Assembly: GCA_018222915.1 (NCBI GenBank)
Contig: JAAEZI010000012.1
Span: 34,591 to 82,090 of the forward strand
Source: Algicola sp.
GTDB taxonomy: Bacteria > Bacteroidota > Bacteroidia > Flavobacteriales > Flavobacteriaceae
Reading direction: 5' to 3'
DNA: 47,500 nt
Part shown: positions 9,197 through 18,621 of the stretch, one piece after another
How the letters are laid out: every line of letters starts with the position of its first letter
Numbering within the stretch: the stretch's first letter is position 1
Made by a program: the position numbers and the translations under genes
Notes under the pieces: generated by a model
The model's database searches: none
The model's input: only the letters and a program-made list of their open reading frames with translations
What the model was told of the DNA's origin: nothing

Positions 9197-9466
9197 CTGC
9201 TATTAACCAATTTTACTAAAAACACTAAAACTATAAAAGCGTGATTCTTTTAAACTGATTAGCTTTAAAACTTATCACAACCTTAAGACGCTAAAAAGCT
9301 GTTTTTATTTCATCTGTTAACACTTTTAACTATCAATTAACAAGGTCATTTACATCTAGCCTTAGACGTAGATGGCATATGTCCTATTTAGTACACTGTG
9401 TCATAGCTTGTTAGATAGGCGTTACGCCATTCAAATGATTACAGTTGCGTCAAATAATTGAAAGCA

Positions 9467-9495
9467 AAAACCCAAGACAATCTGTCTTGGGTTTT
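9467..9495. terminator. Bidirectional terminator near the TonB receptor gene end
   Basis: Perfect 13-bp stem AAAACCCAAGACA / TGTCTTGGGTTTT (9467-9479 and 9483-9495) with an ATC loop. It can act on both strands. On the minus strand it lies about 75 nt after the stop of the TonB receptor-like gene. Confidence 0.85.
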
Positions 9496-9567
9496 CTTAT
9501 TTAATAACCAAACATTAACACTAACCATCAACTATTAATATGAAGGCTATTAAATTTACGATTACCA

Positions 9568-12051
9568 TTATATGAATCCACCGCTTCCTGATTTTTCATT
9601 GTCATCTCTGTTCTTACGTTTCAAAGCACGGTATTTTCCGCCTCCAAAACGATAGGAGAGACCAATATTCCAAGTGTTACTTTCCCAGTTGAATTGTCCT
9701 ACTTGAGGTGTTGGTCGCTCGCCTTCAAATTCAAATTTCATGGTGTTGAATATGTCACTGTAATTGAAGCTAAAGGTTGCTCTGTCGTCTTGAAGGAAGC
9801 TGTATCTAAGGCCTGTGTTGACCATAAACATTGGTTTTCTAGTAAATTGAAGACCTTTTTCTTCGCCTCTATACATGGAGAACAATGATAAGTTCAGTTT
9901 TTTCGTGACTTTAAAGTTATTGAACAATCTAAAATTGTAAACAATATTGTCTACTTCGATAGTAGTTCTGAGTATGTCATCAGCAGTAGCGATATCAGTC
10001 GGAGTCGTAAGGACTTCCGCAATTCCTTTTTGCTGTCTTGCGAATAAATCGAAACTACCGTTCAAGCTCCACCATTTGGTAGGTCTGTAGTTACTACTAA
10101 TTTCAATACCAAAAGCTGTGGTGTTTTCAAAATTATCATAGGTTAAAATGTTTTTATTGATGTCTAGTCGGTCAATAAAAACGGCTCTATTTATTTCATC
10201 TTCTACCAATCTGAAAAACACACCTCCAGTGATACTTCCTTTTTCTAGTTTTCTTGTATAGTTCAATTCTATTGAATTTGTAAACTGAGGTTGGAGGTTC
10301 GTATTTCCGAAGGAAGAAATTAACGGTGTGCTCCATTCTCTAATAGGGTTTACTTGCTGCAAACCTGGACGATCGACACGACGACTAAAACTCATTTGAT
10401 AGCTGTTTTTCTCACCTGGTGAATAGGTTAAAAATGCCGATGGATACACTTGAATATAATCGTTTTCGAAAGGTGTGTTTTCCACACTGTTCTCTAATTC
10501 TCTTATAGCAGAAGCTTCTTCTTTCACGCTTTCAGCTCTAGCACCCACTTGATAACTCCATTTTTCAAATGTTTTGCCGTAGGTCACATAGACCGAATAA
10601 ATATCTCTTTTATAGGTAAAATCTGTTGAAGGTGTTGGTATAAATTCATCACCATTATTTGGCACATCGTCTTGGTTCTCATTGACTGAAAGACCTGTAG
10701 ACCGGTAGTCAATATTTGTCTCAAATAAACGTGCTTCAGCACCAACTTCCAATTTTGCTTTGTCCGACAAAGGATTCGTATAATCCAAATTTACAACTGT
10801 TTGATCTCTGTCGGTATCAACAAAGTCGGTGTAATTAGGTGGAAACACAATGTTTTGAAATCTGAAATTGGCAATCTCATCCTGTGCAAAAACACTGTAA
10901 TCTACTTCAAGATCTAATTTTTCACCTTCTTTCTTAAACTTGTGATTATAAACACCATTGTACTGTGAGACTATATTTTCAGTATCATTGTTGAAGGTTT
11001 GTTCCTGAAATGGCTGATCGACATATAAGATACCTGTGGTGCCACTACCTAAACCATCATACAAATTTTGATTGGTAAAAAAGGAAAACGTATTGTTATC
11101 ATTCATATAGAAATCAAGTCCTACTTTATAAAGGTGTGATTTATTGTTATTTGCAAAATCGAATAACTGAACTGAGTTGTCATCCAAACGCGTGATATTT
11201 CCGTAATTCGCACTGTTACCAATATTGTTTCCGTAGTTACCGTAGAGATTAAACTTCCCATTTCGGTAATTCATATCAATAGAACTATTGAATCGCGCAT
11301 TGATTTCCTTTGTTAATCCGAGATTAATATTGCCATTGAACCCGATGGTGGTGTTTTTATGCAAAATGATATTAATGATACCACTCATACCTTCAGGATT
11401 GTATTTCGCAGATGGATTGGTAATCAATTCAATTTGCTTGATAGAGGCTGAAGGAATTTGTTTAAGTAATTGCGCTACAGGAACGTTGGATAGTTTGCCA
11501 TCTACCATAACACGTACATTTTGGTTACCACGAAGACTAATGTTACCAGTCTGCTGGTCAACGTTTACTGAAGGTAAGTTATTCATGATGTCGCTGGCTG
11601 TAGGACCAGAAGTTGTAAGGTCTTTTCCGATATTAATCACTTTGCGATCTACCTTTTGCTGAATGGTAGTGACCTCTGCAACGACGGTTACTTCATCCAA
11701 GCTAGCCACATCTTCTTCTAATCGAATATCGCCAAGATCAATTTTATAACCATCTGCACCAAGGTTGACGGTTTTTGAAATTGTTTTATAGCCAATATAT
11801 TGAATGGAAACTGTGATTTTTCCTTCTGGAATGTTTTCTATTTTGAAAGTACCATCGTCATTAGTAATACCACCTGTGATGGTTGTTTCTGAAGCGTCTT
11901 TAATAACGACATTGACGTAAGGTAACGGCTGATTAAGTGTTGCGTCTATAACACGACCTGAGACAGATCCATCTTTTAAGTCCATTTTTGGAGGTTGTGC
12001 ATACGCCATGATGGTTAGCATTAAAATGCACAATTGCATGATTTTTTTCAT
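9568..12051 (-). CDS. TonB-dependent receptor / outer-membrane beta-barrel family protein
   Basis: An 827-aa outer-membrane protein. A signal peptide (KKIMQLCILMLTIMAYAQ) is followed by a carboxypeptidase-regulatory-like domain (residues about 30-115, with GSVSGRVIDATLNQPLPYVN), which is typical of Bacteroidota receptors. Next comes a plug domain (about 140-225: SDIMNNLPSVNVDQ, NPSAKYNPEGMSGIINI), then a long barrel of the OMP beta-barrel-3 type ending in NIGLSYRFGGGKYRALKRKN. The C-terminal residues are followed by a charged tail (RDDNEKSGSGGFI). No SusD partner lies next to it, so it is not a classic polysaccharide-utilisation pair. The substrate is unknown; siderophore, peptide or another ligand is possible. 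Confidence 0.88.
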   Translation of the reverse strand: MKKIMQLCILMLTIMAYAQPPKMDLKDGSVSGRVIDATLNQPLPYVNVVIKDASETTITGGITNDDGTFKIENIPEGKITVSIQYIGYKTISKTVNLGADGYKIDLGDIRLEEDVASLDEVTVVAEVTTIQQKVDRKVINIGKDLTTSGPTASDIMNNLPSVNVDQQTGNISLRGNQNVRVMVDGKLSNVPVAQLLKQIPSASIKQIELITNPSAKYNPEGMSGIINIILHKNTTIGFNGNINLGLTKEINARFNSSIDMNYRNGKFNLYGNYGNNIGNSANYGNITRLDDNSVQLFDFANNNKSHLYKVGLDFYMNDNNTFSFFTNQNLYDGLGSGTTGILYVDQPFQEQTFNNDTENIVSQYNGVYNHKFKKEGEKLDLEVDYSVFAQDEIANFRFQNIVFPPNYTDFVDTDRDQTVVNLDYTNPLSDKAKLEVGAEARLFETNIDYRSTGLSVNENQDDVPNNGDEFIPTPSTDFTYKRDIYSVYVTYGKTFEKWSYQVGARAESVKEEASAIRELENSVENTPFENDYIQVYPSAFLTYSPGEKNSYQMSFSRRVDRPGLQQVNPIREWSTPLISSFGNTNLQPQFTNSIELNYTRKLEKGSITGGVFFRLVEDEINRAVFIDRLDINKNILTYDNFENTTAFGIEISSNYRPTKWWSLNGSFDLFARQQKGIAEVLTTPTDIATADDILRTTIEVDNIVYNFRLFNNFKVTKKLNLSLFSMYRGEEKGLQFTRKPMFMVNTGLRYSFLQDDRATFSFNYSDIFNTMKFEFEGERPTPQVGQFNWESNTWNIGLSYRFGGGKYRALKRKNRDDNEKSGSGGFI

Positions 12052-12210
12052 TGATTTTTGATTGATTAGATTGGCATTAAGAATAAAGGTTGTTATAGCA
12101 TAGACGACAGGGATCTGAATCTGTTACTCTTTTTAACAGAGCTTAACATGTTTTTAACATTTGTAAGGTCGATTGTTTTTAGAGACTTACTTTTACAAAA
12201 AACATATTAT

Positions 12211-12573
12211 ATGAAAAACAAAACCCTAGTGTTTGGAGCCTCACTAAAACCAAATAGGTATTCTAATATTGCGATTCATCGTTTAGTAAATCACGGTGAA
12301 GATGTCGTTGCATTTGGCATGCGAGAAGGCGAAGTATCGGGTGTTAGTATTCAAACCAAATTGATGCCATTTAAAGCTGTTCACACCATAACGCTTTACA
12401 TGAATCCACAGCGCCAAAAGCCTTTCTATGACTACATCATTGGGCTGAATCCTAAGCGTGTGATTTTTAATCCTGGAACTGAAAACCCTGAATTTCAAAA
12501 TCTTTTAAAGAAGGAAGGTATTTACTTCGAGTCTTCCTGTACGCTCGTGCTGTTGGCAACACAGCAATACTAA
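12211..12573 (+). CDS. CoA-binding domain protein
   Basis: A 120-aa protein with a Rossmann-like CoA_binding fold: N-terminal [20 protein letters not shown], then the beta-strand motif [12 protein letters not shown], and the C-terminal [18 protein letters not shown]. The family (YccU-like) is probably involved in CoA or acyl-CoA handling. The ATG at 12211 is chosen because the upstream 21 codons of the open frame look like leader DNA and the conserved domain begins right here. Its stop codon overlaps by 4 nt the stop of the convergent symporter gene. Confidence 0.85.
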   Translation: MKNKTLVFGASLKPNRYSNIAIHRLVNHGEDVVAFGMREGEVSGVSIQTKLMPFKAVHTITLYMNPQRQKPFYDYIIGLNPKRVIFNPGTENPEFQNLLKKEGIYFESSCTLVLLATQQY

Positions 12574-14045
12574 TGTGCTATCTGAGTTTTTTGGGAAATG
12601 AGTAACAGCCCTAAAAACGTTATAAGACCATTAACAATCAATATTTCAAATCCGATTTGATAACCATTTAGGAGGTCTACAGAATAGAGATTGATAAAAT
12701 AAGATACCAAAGGTGCAATCAATGCAATAATCCAGACAAACTTGTCTTTTAAATGCTTCTTTGTGAGAATACCAAAAGCAAATAAACCGAGTAATGGTCC
12801 GTAGGTGTAACCTGCAGCTTTAAACAATTCCCAAATCACAGACACATCTTTAAACAAGGCATCGAAAATAATAATGACAGCAATTAGGATCACACTAAAC
12901 AAAATATGAACGCGCTTTCGAACGCGTTTTTGACTGTCTTTAGGTTTCTTATCCAATTCAATAATGTCAATACAGAAGGATGTCGTGAGTGAGGTTAAGG
13001 CACTATCTGCACTGGAGTAAGCAGCTGCAATTAGTCCCAGTAAAAAGAAAGCTGAGGTTACAAATCCAATTTCAGGTAGCATAGCGATTGTAGGAAACAA
13101 ATCGTCTTTTTTCGCCGTAATCCCATGCTGTTCGGCATACTGTGTCAGTAACACTCCTAGTGCTAAAAATAGAAGATTCACAAAAATGAGGATCACACTA
13201 AAACTGACCATATTTTTCTGAGCATCTTTCAGCGATTTGCAAGTGAGGTTCTTTTGCATCATATCTTGATCCAAACCTGTCATAGTGATGGTGATAAACA
13301 CGCCAGCTAAAAAACTCTTGACAAAATATTGTGCGTCATTCACATCTTCAAAAAAGAACATTTTACTGAGGTCGCTGTTCTTAACACTGTGATATATTTC
13401 CGAAGCGCTATTAAGATCCAAAGCATTCGCCAAAAATGAAATGGTCACCACCACCGAAACCAGCATAAAAAGTGTTTGAAGGGTATCTGTAAATATGATG
13501 GTTTTAATACCGCCTTTAAATGTATAGAGCCAAATTAATGCAATGGTTATAATGACCGTTACAGGGAATGGTATGCTTTGATTTTGATAAATGACAATGT
13601 GGTCAAAAACTAGTAGTTGCAATACTTTGGCTACTAAAAATAATCGAAAAGCTGCGCCAACTGTTCTAGAAACTAAAAACGCAATAGAACCTGTTTTATA
13701 ACTTGTGTTGCCAAATCGTTCCTTTAAATAGGTGTAAATGGACGTAAGATTGAGTTTGTAGTACAAGGGCAACAGGACATATGCGATGATTAAATACCCG
13801 AAAAAATAGCCTAAGACAACTTGAAAGTAGCCAAATTGTTTCGTTTCAACAGCGCCTGGAACAGATATAAAGGTCACTCCCGAAAGTGAAGCACCAATCA
13901 TACCGAAAGCTACTAAATACCATGGAGCCGACTTATTTGCCTTAAAGAAAGCTTCGTTAGAGTCTTCTTTTCCAGTGAAATAGGAGATCAGAATTAGAAC
14001 AGCAAAATAGGCTACAATTAAAAGAATAATGGCATTTATGGACAT
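12570..14045 (-). CDS. Sodium:solute symporter (SSS family)
   Basis: A 491-aa polytopic transporter with about 13 hydrophobic segments. The N-terminal region has [20 protein letters not shown], which matches the SSS-family signature after the first helix. The central part contains [14 protein letters not shown], and the C-terminal half contains [18 protein letters not shown], the Ser/Ala-rich region of helix 8 that forms the Na+ site in this family. It probably imports a sugar, amino acid or similar solute with Na+, and the substrate is unknown. Its 3' end overlaps that of the CoA-binding gene by 4 nt, with interlocked stop codons. Confidence 0.9.
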   Translation of the reverse strand: MSINAIILLIVAYFAVLILISYFTGKEDSNEAFFKANKSAPWYLVAFGMIGASLSGVTFISVPGAVETKQFGYFQVVLGYFFGYLIIAYVLLPLYYKLNLTSIYTYLKERFGNTSYKTGSIAFLVSRTVGAAFRLFLVAKVLQLLVFDHIVIYQNQSIPFPVTVIITIALIWLYTFKGGIKTIIFTDTLQTLFMLVSVVVTISFLANALDLNSASEIYHSVKNSDLSKMFFFEDVNDAQYFVKSFLAGVFITITMTGLDQDMMQKNLTCKSLKDAQKNMVSFSVILIFVNLLFLALGVLLTQYAEQHGITAKKDDLFPTIAMLPEIGFVTSAFFLLGLIAAAYSSADSALTSLTTSFCIDIIELDKKPKDSQKRVRKRVHILFSVILIAVIIIFDALFKDVSVIWELFKAAGYTYGPLLGLFAFGILTKKHLKDKFVWIIALIAPLVSYFINLYSVDLLNGYQIGFEILIVNGLITFLGLLLISQKTQIAH

Positions 14046-14205
14046 AACTGTTAATTTGATGTGGGTTTAATTGAATTGTCTTATTTTTGCTAAAAATTGC
14101 AAAACAATATTAAGTAATTTATAATTAAGTGTACTAGTTTTTGAGGATACAAAAATTGTTGTAGCTAAACTATTTAAATGACTTAATGTTCTAACCATTA
14201 CAAAT

Positions 14206-16722
14206 ATGAAAAATTATTACCTACTATTCGCCTTATTGCTATCTGTAAGTTCAATTTGGTCCCAAGATTACAGACAGATGATCGCAAAAGGGACATTCAC
14301 TATTTCTGAAATTCAAGCAGCTGCTGAAGCTCATTTTGATAGCGTTGGTACCGAAAGAGGAAAAGGTTATAAGCCTTATAAACGCTGGGAGTATCAAGCT
14401 TTAAATAATATGGATGAAAATGGCATGTTAAAATCCCCTGAATTCTATTACAATGAATTGGCAAGATATAACAGTTATCTCAATCAAAATTTTGAGGCTT
14501 CAAGAACTACCGTTGGAACTTGGGAACAGTTGGGGCCAACGTCATGGAACGCTACAAGTGGTTGGAATCCTGGTGTGGGACGTATTACGTCAATAGCAGT
14601 TGAAGAATCAAATCCGTTGCATATCATTGCAGGAGCTGATACAGGAGGTGTTTGGAGGTCTACAGATGGTGGACAGACTTGGACGGTCTTAACAGATGAC
14701 TTATCAAATTTAAATGTCTCTTCCTTAACTATTGATCCTTTGGTAAATACTACCTATTATTGGGGTTCGAGCAGTGGAACCATTTTTAAATCTACAGATA
14801 GTGGTGCCACTTGGAGTTTGTTAGCAGATACAGGAGGTGGCTTTGTCAATAAGATTTTAATAGACCCAACCAATACGAACAAAATGTATTGTACCGTTGA
14901 AGGTGGTGGTATTTTTAAGTCGACAAATGCAGGTGCAAATTGGTCTCTCATCAACGCCAATGCCACCAATGGTTATGATATAGAATTTAAACCGAATGAT
15001 ACTAACATCATCTATGCTACTGGTACGAGCTTTTACGTTTCCATTAATGGTGGTGCTAGTTTTGTGCCAGCTTCAGGTTTTTCAGGAGGGCCAAAAATGA
15101 TAGGTGTTTCTCCAGACGATCCTGAAGTTATTTATGTGCTGGAAGCTTCCGGTAGTGCTTTTGGAGCACTTTACAAATCGGTGTCTTTCTCTCCTTTTAC
15201 AGAGCTAGGACATGTGGGTAAAAATTATTTCGGTTACAGCTCAGATCCTGAAGATTTGAATGACGTTGGGAGAGGTCAGGCTCCAAGAGATATGGATATT
15301 GCTGTAAATCCTAATGACGTCAATGATGTGCATATCGCAGGAATCAATACTTGGAGATCAACAAACGGTGGTGTTACTTTTAATATTACGTCACAATGGG
15401 TACCTAATAACGCCTTTGCGCAAAATATTGGATACTGCCATGCCGATGTTGATATCTTACAGTTTGTCAACGATAAACTTTACGTAGGAACTGATGGTGG
15501 TTTATTTGTTGCAGAAAACCCAACAGTGGTTAATAATACATACTACACAGATTTAACAACAGGGATGGGAATCAGACAGTTTTACAAAATTGGTGTGAGC
15601 CAAACAGACCCTGTAGTCGTGACTGGTGGTGCACAAGATAATGGTTCGTCGGTTATGGATAGCAATGGTAATTGGACTGATTGGTTGGGTGCAGATGGCA
15701 TGGAATCTTTTGTGGATAAAGACGACTCAAACATATTATATGGAACTTCTCAATTCGGGAGCTTGTATAAGTCATTTAATGGTGGTCAAAGTTTAGCTGG
15801 TATTACAACACCTGATTCAGGAAATTGGATCACGCCTTTTGAGCAAGATCCTATGGCACCTAACACGATTTATACAGGGTATAGCCAAGTTCTAAAATCT
15901 ACAAATGGAGGTCTTGATTGGACGCCTGTGTCGCAAGATTTTGGAGGGAACCTTAACCATCTTAAAATAGCACCTTCAAATGGTAATTTTCAATATGCGG
16001 CTCGAGGAAGTAATCTTTATAAAAATACAGACGTTGGCACCATCTTTAACTGGACACAGTTGACGGGATTCAGTGGTAATATCAATTCTATTGCGATTCA
16101 TCCAGCAGATCCTAATAAAGTAGCTATTGCAACAACGGGCAGTCAAAAAGTGTATGTGTCTAATGATGGTGGAAATACATGGGTGTCTTACAGGCTAAAT
16201 TTACCTGGTTTCAGTGCACGAGCTTTGGTGTGGCACGACAATGGGCAAGATGGTCTTTATTTAGGAATGAATTATGGCATCTACTATATAGATAATACAT
16301 TTATTGACGACACCACTTTCTCTAATTCCGAATGGCAACCATTTAGCAATGGCATTCCAAATGTGACGATTAGTGAATTGGAAGTTAATACCGTCAATAA
16401 TAAGATTTATGCAGCGACCTATGGACGAGGTTTATGGGCTTCCGATGTGTACGATGCCACCTTGAGTATTAGTGATTTTGAATTGGAAGATTTTAGTGTG
16501 TATCCAAACCCTGCTCAAGATGTCATTACGTTAAGTTGGAGCAAAAGTGATCGTATCTCGATAAGAATTTTTGATGCCCAAGGAAAACTCATGTACTTCG
16601 CAAAAGAAAAAAATATTTTTGAGCCTACTCAAGTGGACGTTTCAAACTTTGCAAGCGGACTTTATTTTGTTAGGGTGAATAATACACAAGGTTCGGTGAC
16701 AAAAAAGGTAATGATTCATTAA
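14206..16722 (+). CDS. T9SS-exported protein with Asp-box (sortilin/VPS10-like) beta-propeller
   Basis: A secreted 838-aa protein. Signal peptide KNYYLLFALLLSVSSIWSQ. The body contains at least seven Asp-box motifs (S-x-D/N-x-G-x-x-W/F): STDGGQTW, STDSGATW, STNAGANW, SINGGASF, STNGGVTF, STNGGLDW and SNDGGNTW, which indicates a VPS10/BNR-type propeller as in glycoside hydrolases of the exo-sialidase/xyloglucanase type and in sortilins. The last 80 residues are a type A T9SS sorting domain (VYPNPAQDVITLSW, ISIRIFDAQGKLMY, GLYFVRVNNTQGSVTKKVMI), so the protein is exported and anchored or released at the cell surface. No catalytic residue could be assigned, so a binding or adhesive role is equally possible. 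Confidence 0.88.
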   Translation: MKNYYLLFALLLSVSSIWSQDYRQMIAKGTFTISEIQAAAEAHFDSVGTERGKGYKPYKRWEYQALNNMDENGMLKSPEFYYNELARYNSYLNQNFEASRTTVGTWEQLGPTSWNATSGWNPGVGRITSIAVEESNPLHIIAGADTGGVWRSTDGGQTWTVLTDDLSNLNVSSLTIDPLVNTTYYWGSSSGTIFKSTDSGATWSLLADTGGGFVNKILIDPTNTNKMYCTVEGGGIFKSTNAGANWSLINANATNGYDIEFKPNDTNIIYATGTSFYVSINGGASFVPASGFSGGPKMIGVSPDDPEVIYVLEASGSAFGALYKSVSFSPFTELGHVGKNYFGYSSDPEDLNDVGRGQAPRDMDIAVNPNDVNDVHIAGINTWRSTNGGVTFNITSQWVPNNAFAQNIGYCHADVDILQFVNDKLYVGTDGGLFVAENPTVVNNTYYTDLTTGMGIRQFYKIGVSQTDPVVVTGGAQDNGSSVMDSNGNWTDWLGADGMESFVDKDDSNILYGTSQFGSLYKSFNGGQSLAGITTPDSGNWITPFEQDPMAPNTIYTGYSQVLKSTNGGLDWTPVSQDFGGNLNHLKIAPSNGNFQYAARGSNLYKNTDVGTIFNWTQLTGFSGNINSIAIHPADPNKVAIATTGSQKVYVSNDGGNTWVSYRLNLPGFSARALVWHDNGQDGLYLGMNYGIYYIDNTFIDDTTFSNSEWQPFSNGIPNVTISELEVNTVNNKIYAATYGRGLWASDVYDATLSISDFELEDFSVYPNPAQDVITLSWSKSDRISIRIFDAQGKLMYFAKEKNIFEPTQVDVSNFASGLYFVRVNNTQGSVTKKVMIH

Positions 16723-16809
16723 TTTTACAGTAAATTTGGAGACAATCGAGTAATGGATTTCTGATGGTATAGTCTATAAATTCATTTACAAAATTGTAAA
16801 TTCGCCATC

Positions 16810-17427
16810 ATGGAATTTTCATCTAAATTACTGGAAAATGCTGTTAATGAAATGTCACAATTGCCTGGTATAGGTAAGCGAACGGCACTTAGACTTGTTC
16901 TACATTTATTACGGCAACCTGAAGAGCAAACCTTGACATTTGCTTCAGCACTATCGAAGATGCGTACTGAAATTAAACATTGTAAGAACTGTCATAATAT
17001 TAGTGATACTGAACTTTGTGAGATTTGTGCTAATCCCAATAGGATTGAAGATGTGGTATGTGTTGTGGAAGATATCAGAGATGTCATGGCAATAGAAAAC
17101 ACCAGTTCTTTTAAAGGATTGTATCACGTGCTAGGAGGTAAGATATCTCCAATGGACGGCATTGGACCTAACGACTTAAATATCCAATCTTTGGTAGAGA
17201 AAGTGAAGCAAGGAAAGATTAAAGAATTAATTTTTGCCCTTGGTTCTACGATGGAAGGTGATACAACTAATTTTTATATTTACAGACAATTAGAAGGGTG
17301 TGATATAACAACATCAACCATTGCCAGAGGGATTTCCGTAGGGAACGAACTAGAATATACCGATGAGGTCACCCTCGGTCGAAGTATTATCAATAGGATT
17401 CCATTTGAAGCTTCCTTAAAATCCTAA
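16810..17427 (+). CDS. recR: Recombination mediator RecR
   Basis: DNA repair protein acting with RecO/RecF to load RecA on gaps. At 205 aa it has family length. The N-terminal helix-hairpin-helix ([12 protein letters not shown], 18-29) binds DNA, and four Cys (58, 61, 70 and 73) form the zinc finger. The Toprim domain includes [12 protein letters not shown] and [11 protein letters not shown]. The C-terminal Walker-like [19 protein letters not shown] is conserved. The promoter may use TAAATTCG just before the ATG. The glycosyltransferase gene starts 7 nt after the stop, so the two are probably cotranscribed. Confidence 0.96.
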   Translation: MEFSSKLLENAVNEMSQLPGIGKRTALRLVLHLLRQPEEQTLTFASALSKMRTEIKHCKNCHNISDTELCEICANPNRIEDVVCVVEDIRDVMAIENTSSFKGLYHVLGGKISPMDGIGPNDLNIQSLVEKVKQGKIKELIFALGSTMEGDTTNFYIYRQLEGCDITTSTIARGISVGNELEYTDEVTLGRSIINRIPFEASLKS

Positions 17428-17434
17428 AGACTGA

Positions 17435-18535
17435 TTGAAACTTTCTGTCATCATACTGAATTATAATGTTCGTCATTTTTTAGAGCTTTGTCTTAAAAGT
17501 GTAGAGGCAGCTTTAATTGACTTAGATGCCGAAATAATTGTAGTGGATAACCATTCTGATGATGATAGTTGCCTGATGGTTAAATCCAACTTTCCAAATG
17601 TTATATTGATTGAAAATAAGGAGAATTCTGGGTTTTCAGTAGGAAATAATATAGGAGTTAAAAAAGCCAAAGGTGAGTTTGTTTGTATTTTGAATCCTGA
17701 TACTGTAGTGGCTGAAGATACATTTACGCGACTCTTAAACCTTTCTGAATTAAAAAACAACCTTGGCATTTTATCTTGTAGACTTATTGATGGTCAGGGT
17801 CGATTTCTTCCGGAATGTAAGCGGAATATTCCGACACCTTTGGTGGCGATGAAAAAAATTATGGGATTATCGAGGTCTTATTATGTATCTAACTTAAATG
17901 ATAAGGGAACGGCTAAGGTGCCTATTTTTGTGGGTGCATTTATGTTAATGCCTAAGGCGATATACCTTGAAGTTGGTGGATTTGATGAAGATTATTTCAT
18001 GTATGGCGAAGACGTAGACCTCTCTTACAAGGTGCTACTTGCAGGTTATGATAATATTTATCATGGCAGTACCACAGTAATTCATTACAAGGGTGAAAGT
18101 ACACTGAAGAATGAAGTATATGCACAACGATTTTATGGTGCCATGCAGATATTTTATGAGAAGCACTTTAAATCCAATATCATATTTGATAGTTTGGTTT
18201 GGTTGGGCACAAAATTGGGACCAATATTTCAAAGACATGAGGAGCCTCGTGATTTAAAACCTTTGGCGTATCAACTGATATCAAACCATGACTATCCTAA
18301 TTTAAAAACCCGTTTCCAAGGAAAACTGAAGGTTACTCCGAAAATGGAGACTTATGAAAATAGAACGGAATATATTTTAGATAATAACTATTTGGATTTT
18401 AAGTCAATCATCGAAATCTTGTCCAATACACCTAAAAATTGCACTGCAACATTTAAAATTCTACCAAAAAACTCTAACTTTATCATCGGAAGTAATAGCT
18501 CCAAATATCGTGGAGAAGTTATTTCTCTCAATTGA
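17435..18535 (+). CDS. GT2 family glycosyltransferase (TTG start)
   Basis: Inverting nucleotide-sugar glycosyltransferase of the GT-A fold, probably working on cell-surface glycans at the cytoplasmic membrane. Seen: KLSVIILNYNVRHFLELCL at the N-terminus, VVDNHSDDDS, the N-P-D-T metal-binding region (ILNPDTVV) and the acceptor motif GGFDEDYFMYGEDVDLSYK. The C-terminal 90 residues are variable. The only start that preserves the family N-terminus is TTG at 17435; the next in-frame ATG lies well inside the catalytic fold. The gene begins 7 nt after recR, so translation may be coupled. Acceptor and donor are unknown. Confidence 0.88.
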   Translation: MKLSVIILNYNVRHFLELCLKSVEAALIDLDAEIIVVDNHSDDDSCLMVKSNFPNVILIENKENSGFSVGNNIGVKKAKGEFVCILNPDTVVAEDTFTRLLNLSELKNNLGILSCRLIDGQGRFLPECKRNIPTPLVAMKKIMGLSRSYYVSNLNDKGTAKVPIFVGAFMLMPKAIYLEVGGFDEDYFMYGEDVDLSYKVLLAGYDNIYHGSTTVIHYKGESTLKNEVYAQRFYGAMQIFYEKHFKSNIIFDSLVWLGTKLGPIFQRHEEPRDLKPLAYQLISNHDYPNLKTRFQGKLKVTPKMETYENRTEYILDNNYLDFKSIIEILSNTPKNCTATFKILPKNSNFIIGSNSSKYRGEVISLN

Positions 18536-18576
18536 TTTTATTTGAAAAAATCTCAACGATTGTATTGTTTTTTCAT

Positions 18577-18584
18577 TAATTTTG
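18577..18584 (+). promoter_or_regulatory. -7 box TAATTTTG before the E2 gene
   Basis: Matches the Bacteroidota -7 consensus TAnnTTTG and lies 38 nt before the E2 start codon. No good -33 TTTG sits at the ideal distance, so the call is tentative. Confidence 0.45.
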
Positions 18585-18621
18585 CAATCGATAAACCAAT
18601 TATTGACCTTAGATTACGGAT

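Larger units (their letters stand above)
9133..9567. other. 434-bp intergenic region without a gene
   Basis: This gap between the ketosynthase gene and the convergent TonB receptor gene holds two terminators (9163-9196 and 9467-9495). The about 270 bp between them has no convincing reading frame or tRNA. It contains only a small GGCGTTACGCC palindrome near 9418. Nothing else could be recognised. Confidence 0.6.

Noticed and set aside
9200..9466. Possible small RNA between two terminators
   Set aside because: No promoter, conserved helix or strong fold was found. The GGCGTTACGCC palindrome alone is too little.
11288..11662. 124-codon plus-strand open frame
   Set aside because: It lies wholly antisense to the TonB receptor gene, whose plug domain is clearly coded there. 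It has no family resemblance or start context.
9568..12051. Polysaccharide utilisation locus
   Set aside because: The receptor has no SusD partner, no glycoside-hydrolase cluster and no dedicated regulator next to it.
18181..18220. Sigma-54-like TTGGGCAC sequence
   Set aside because: It lies inside the glycosyltransferase gene with wrong spacing to a TTGC element and no gene start nearby.
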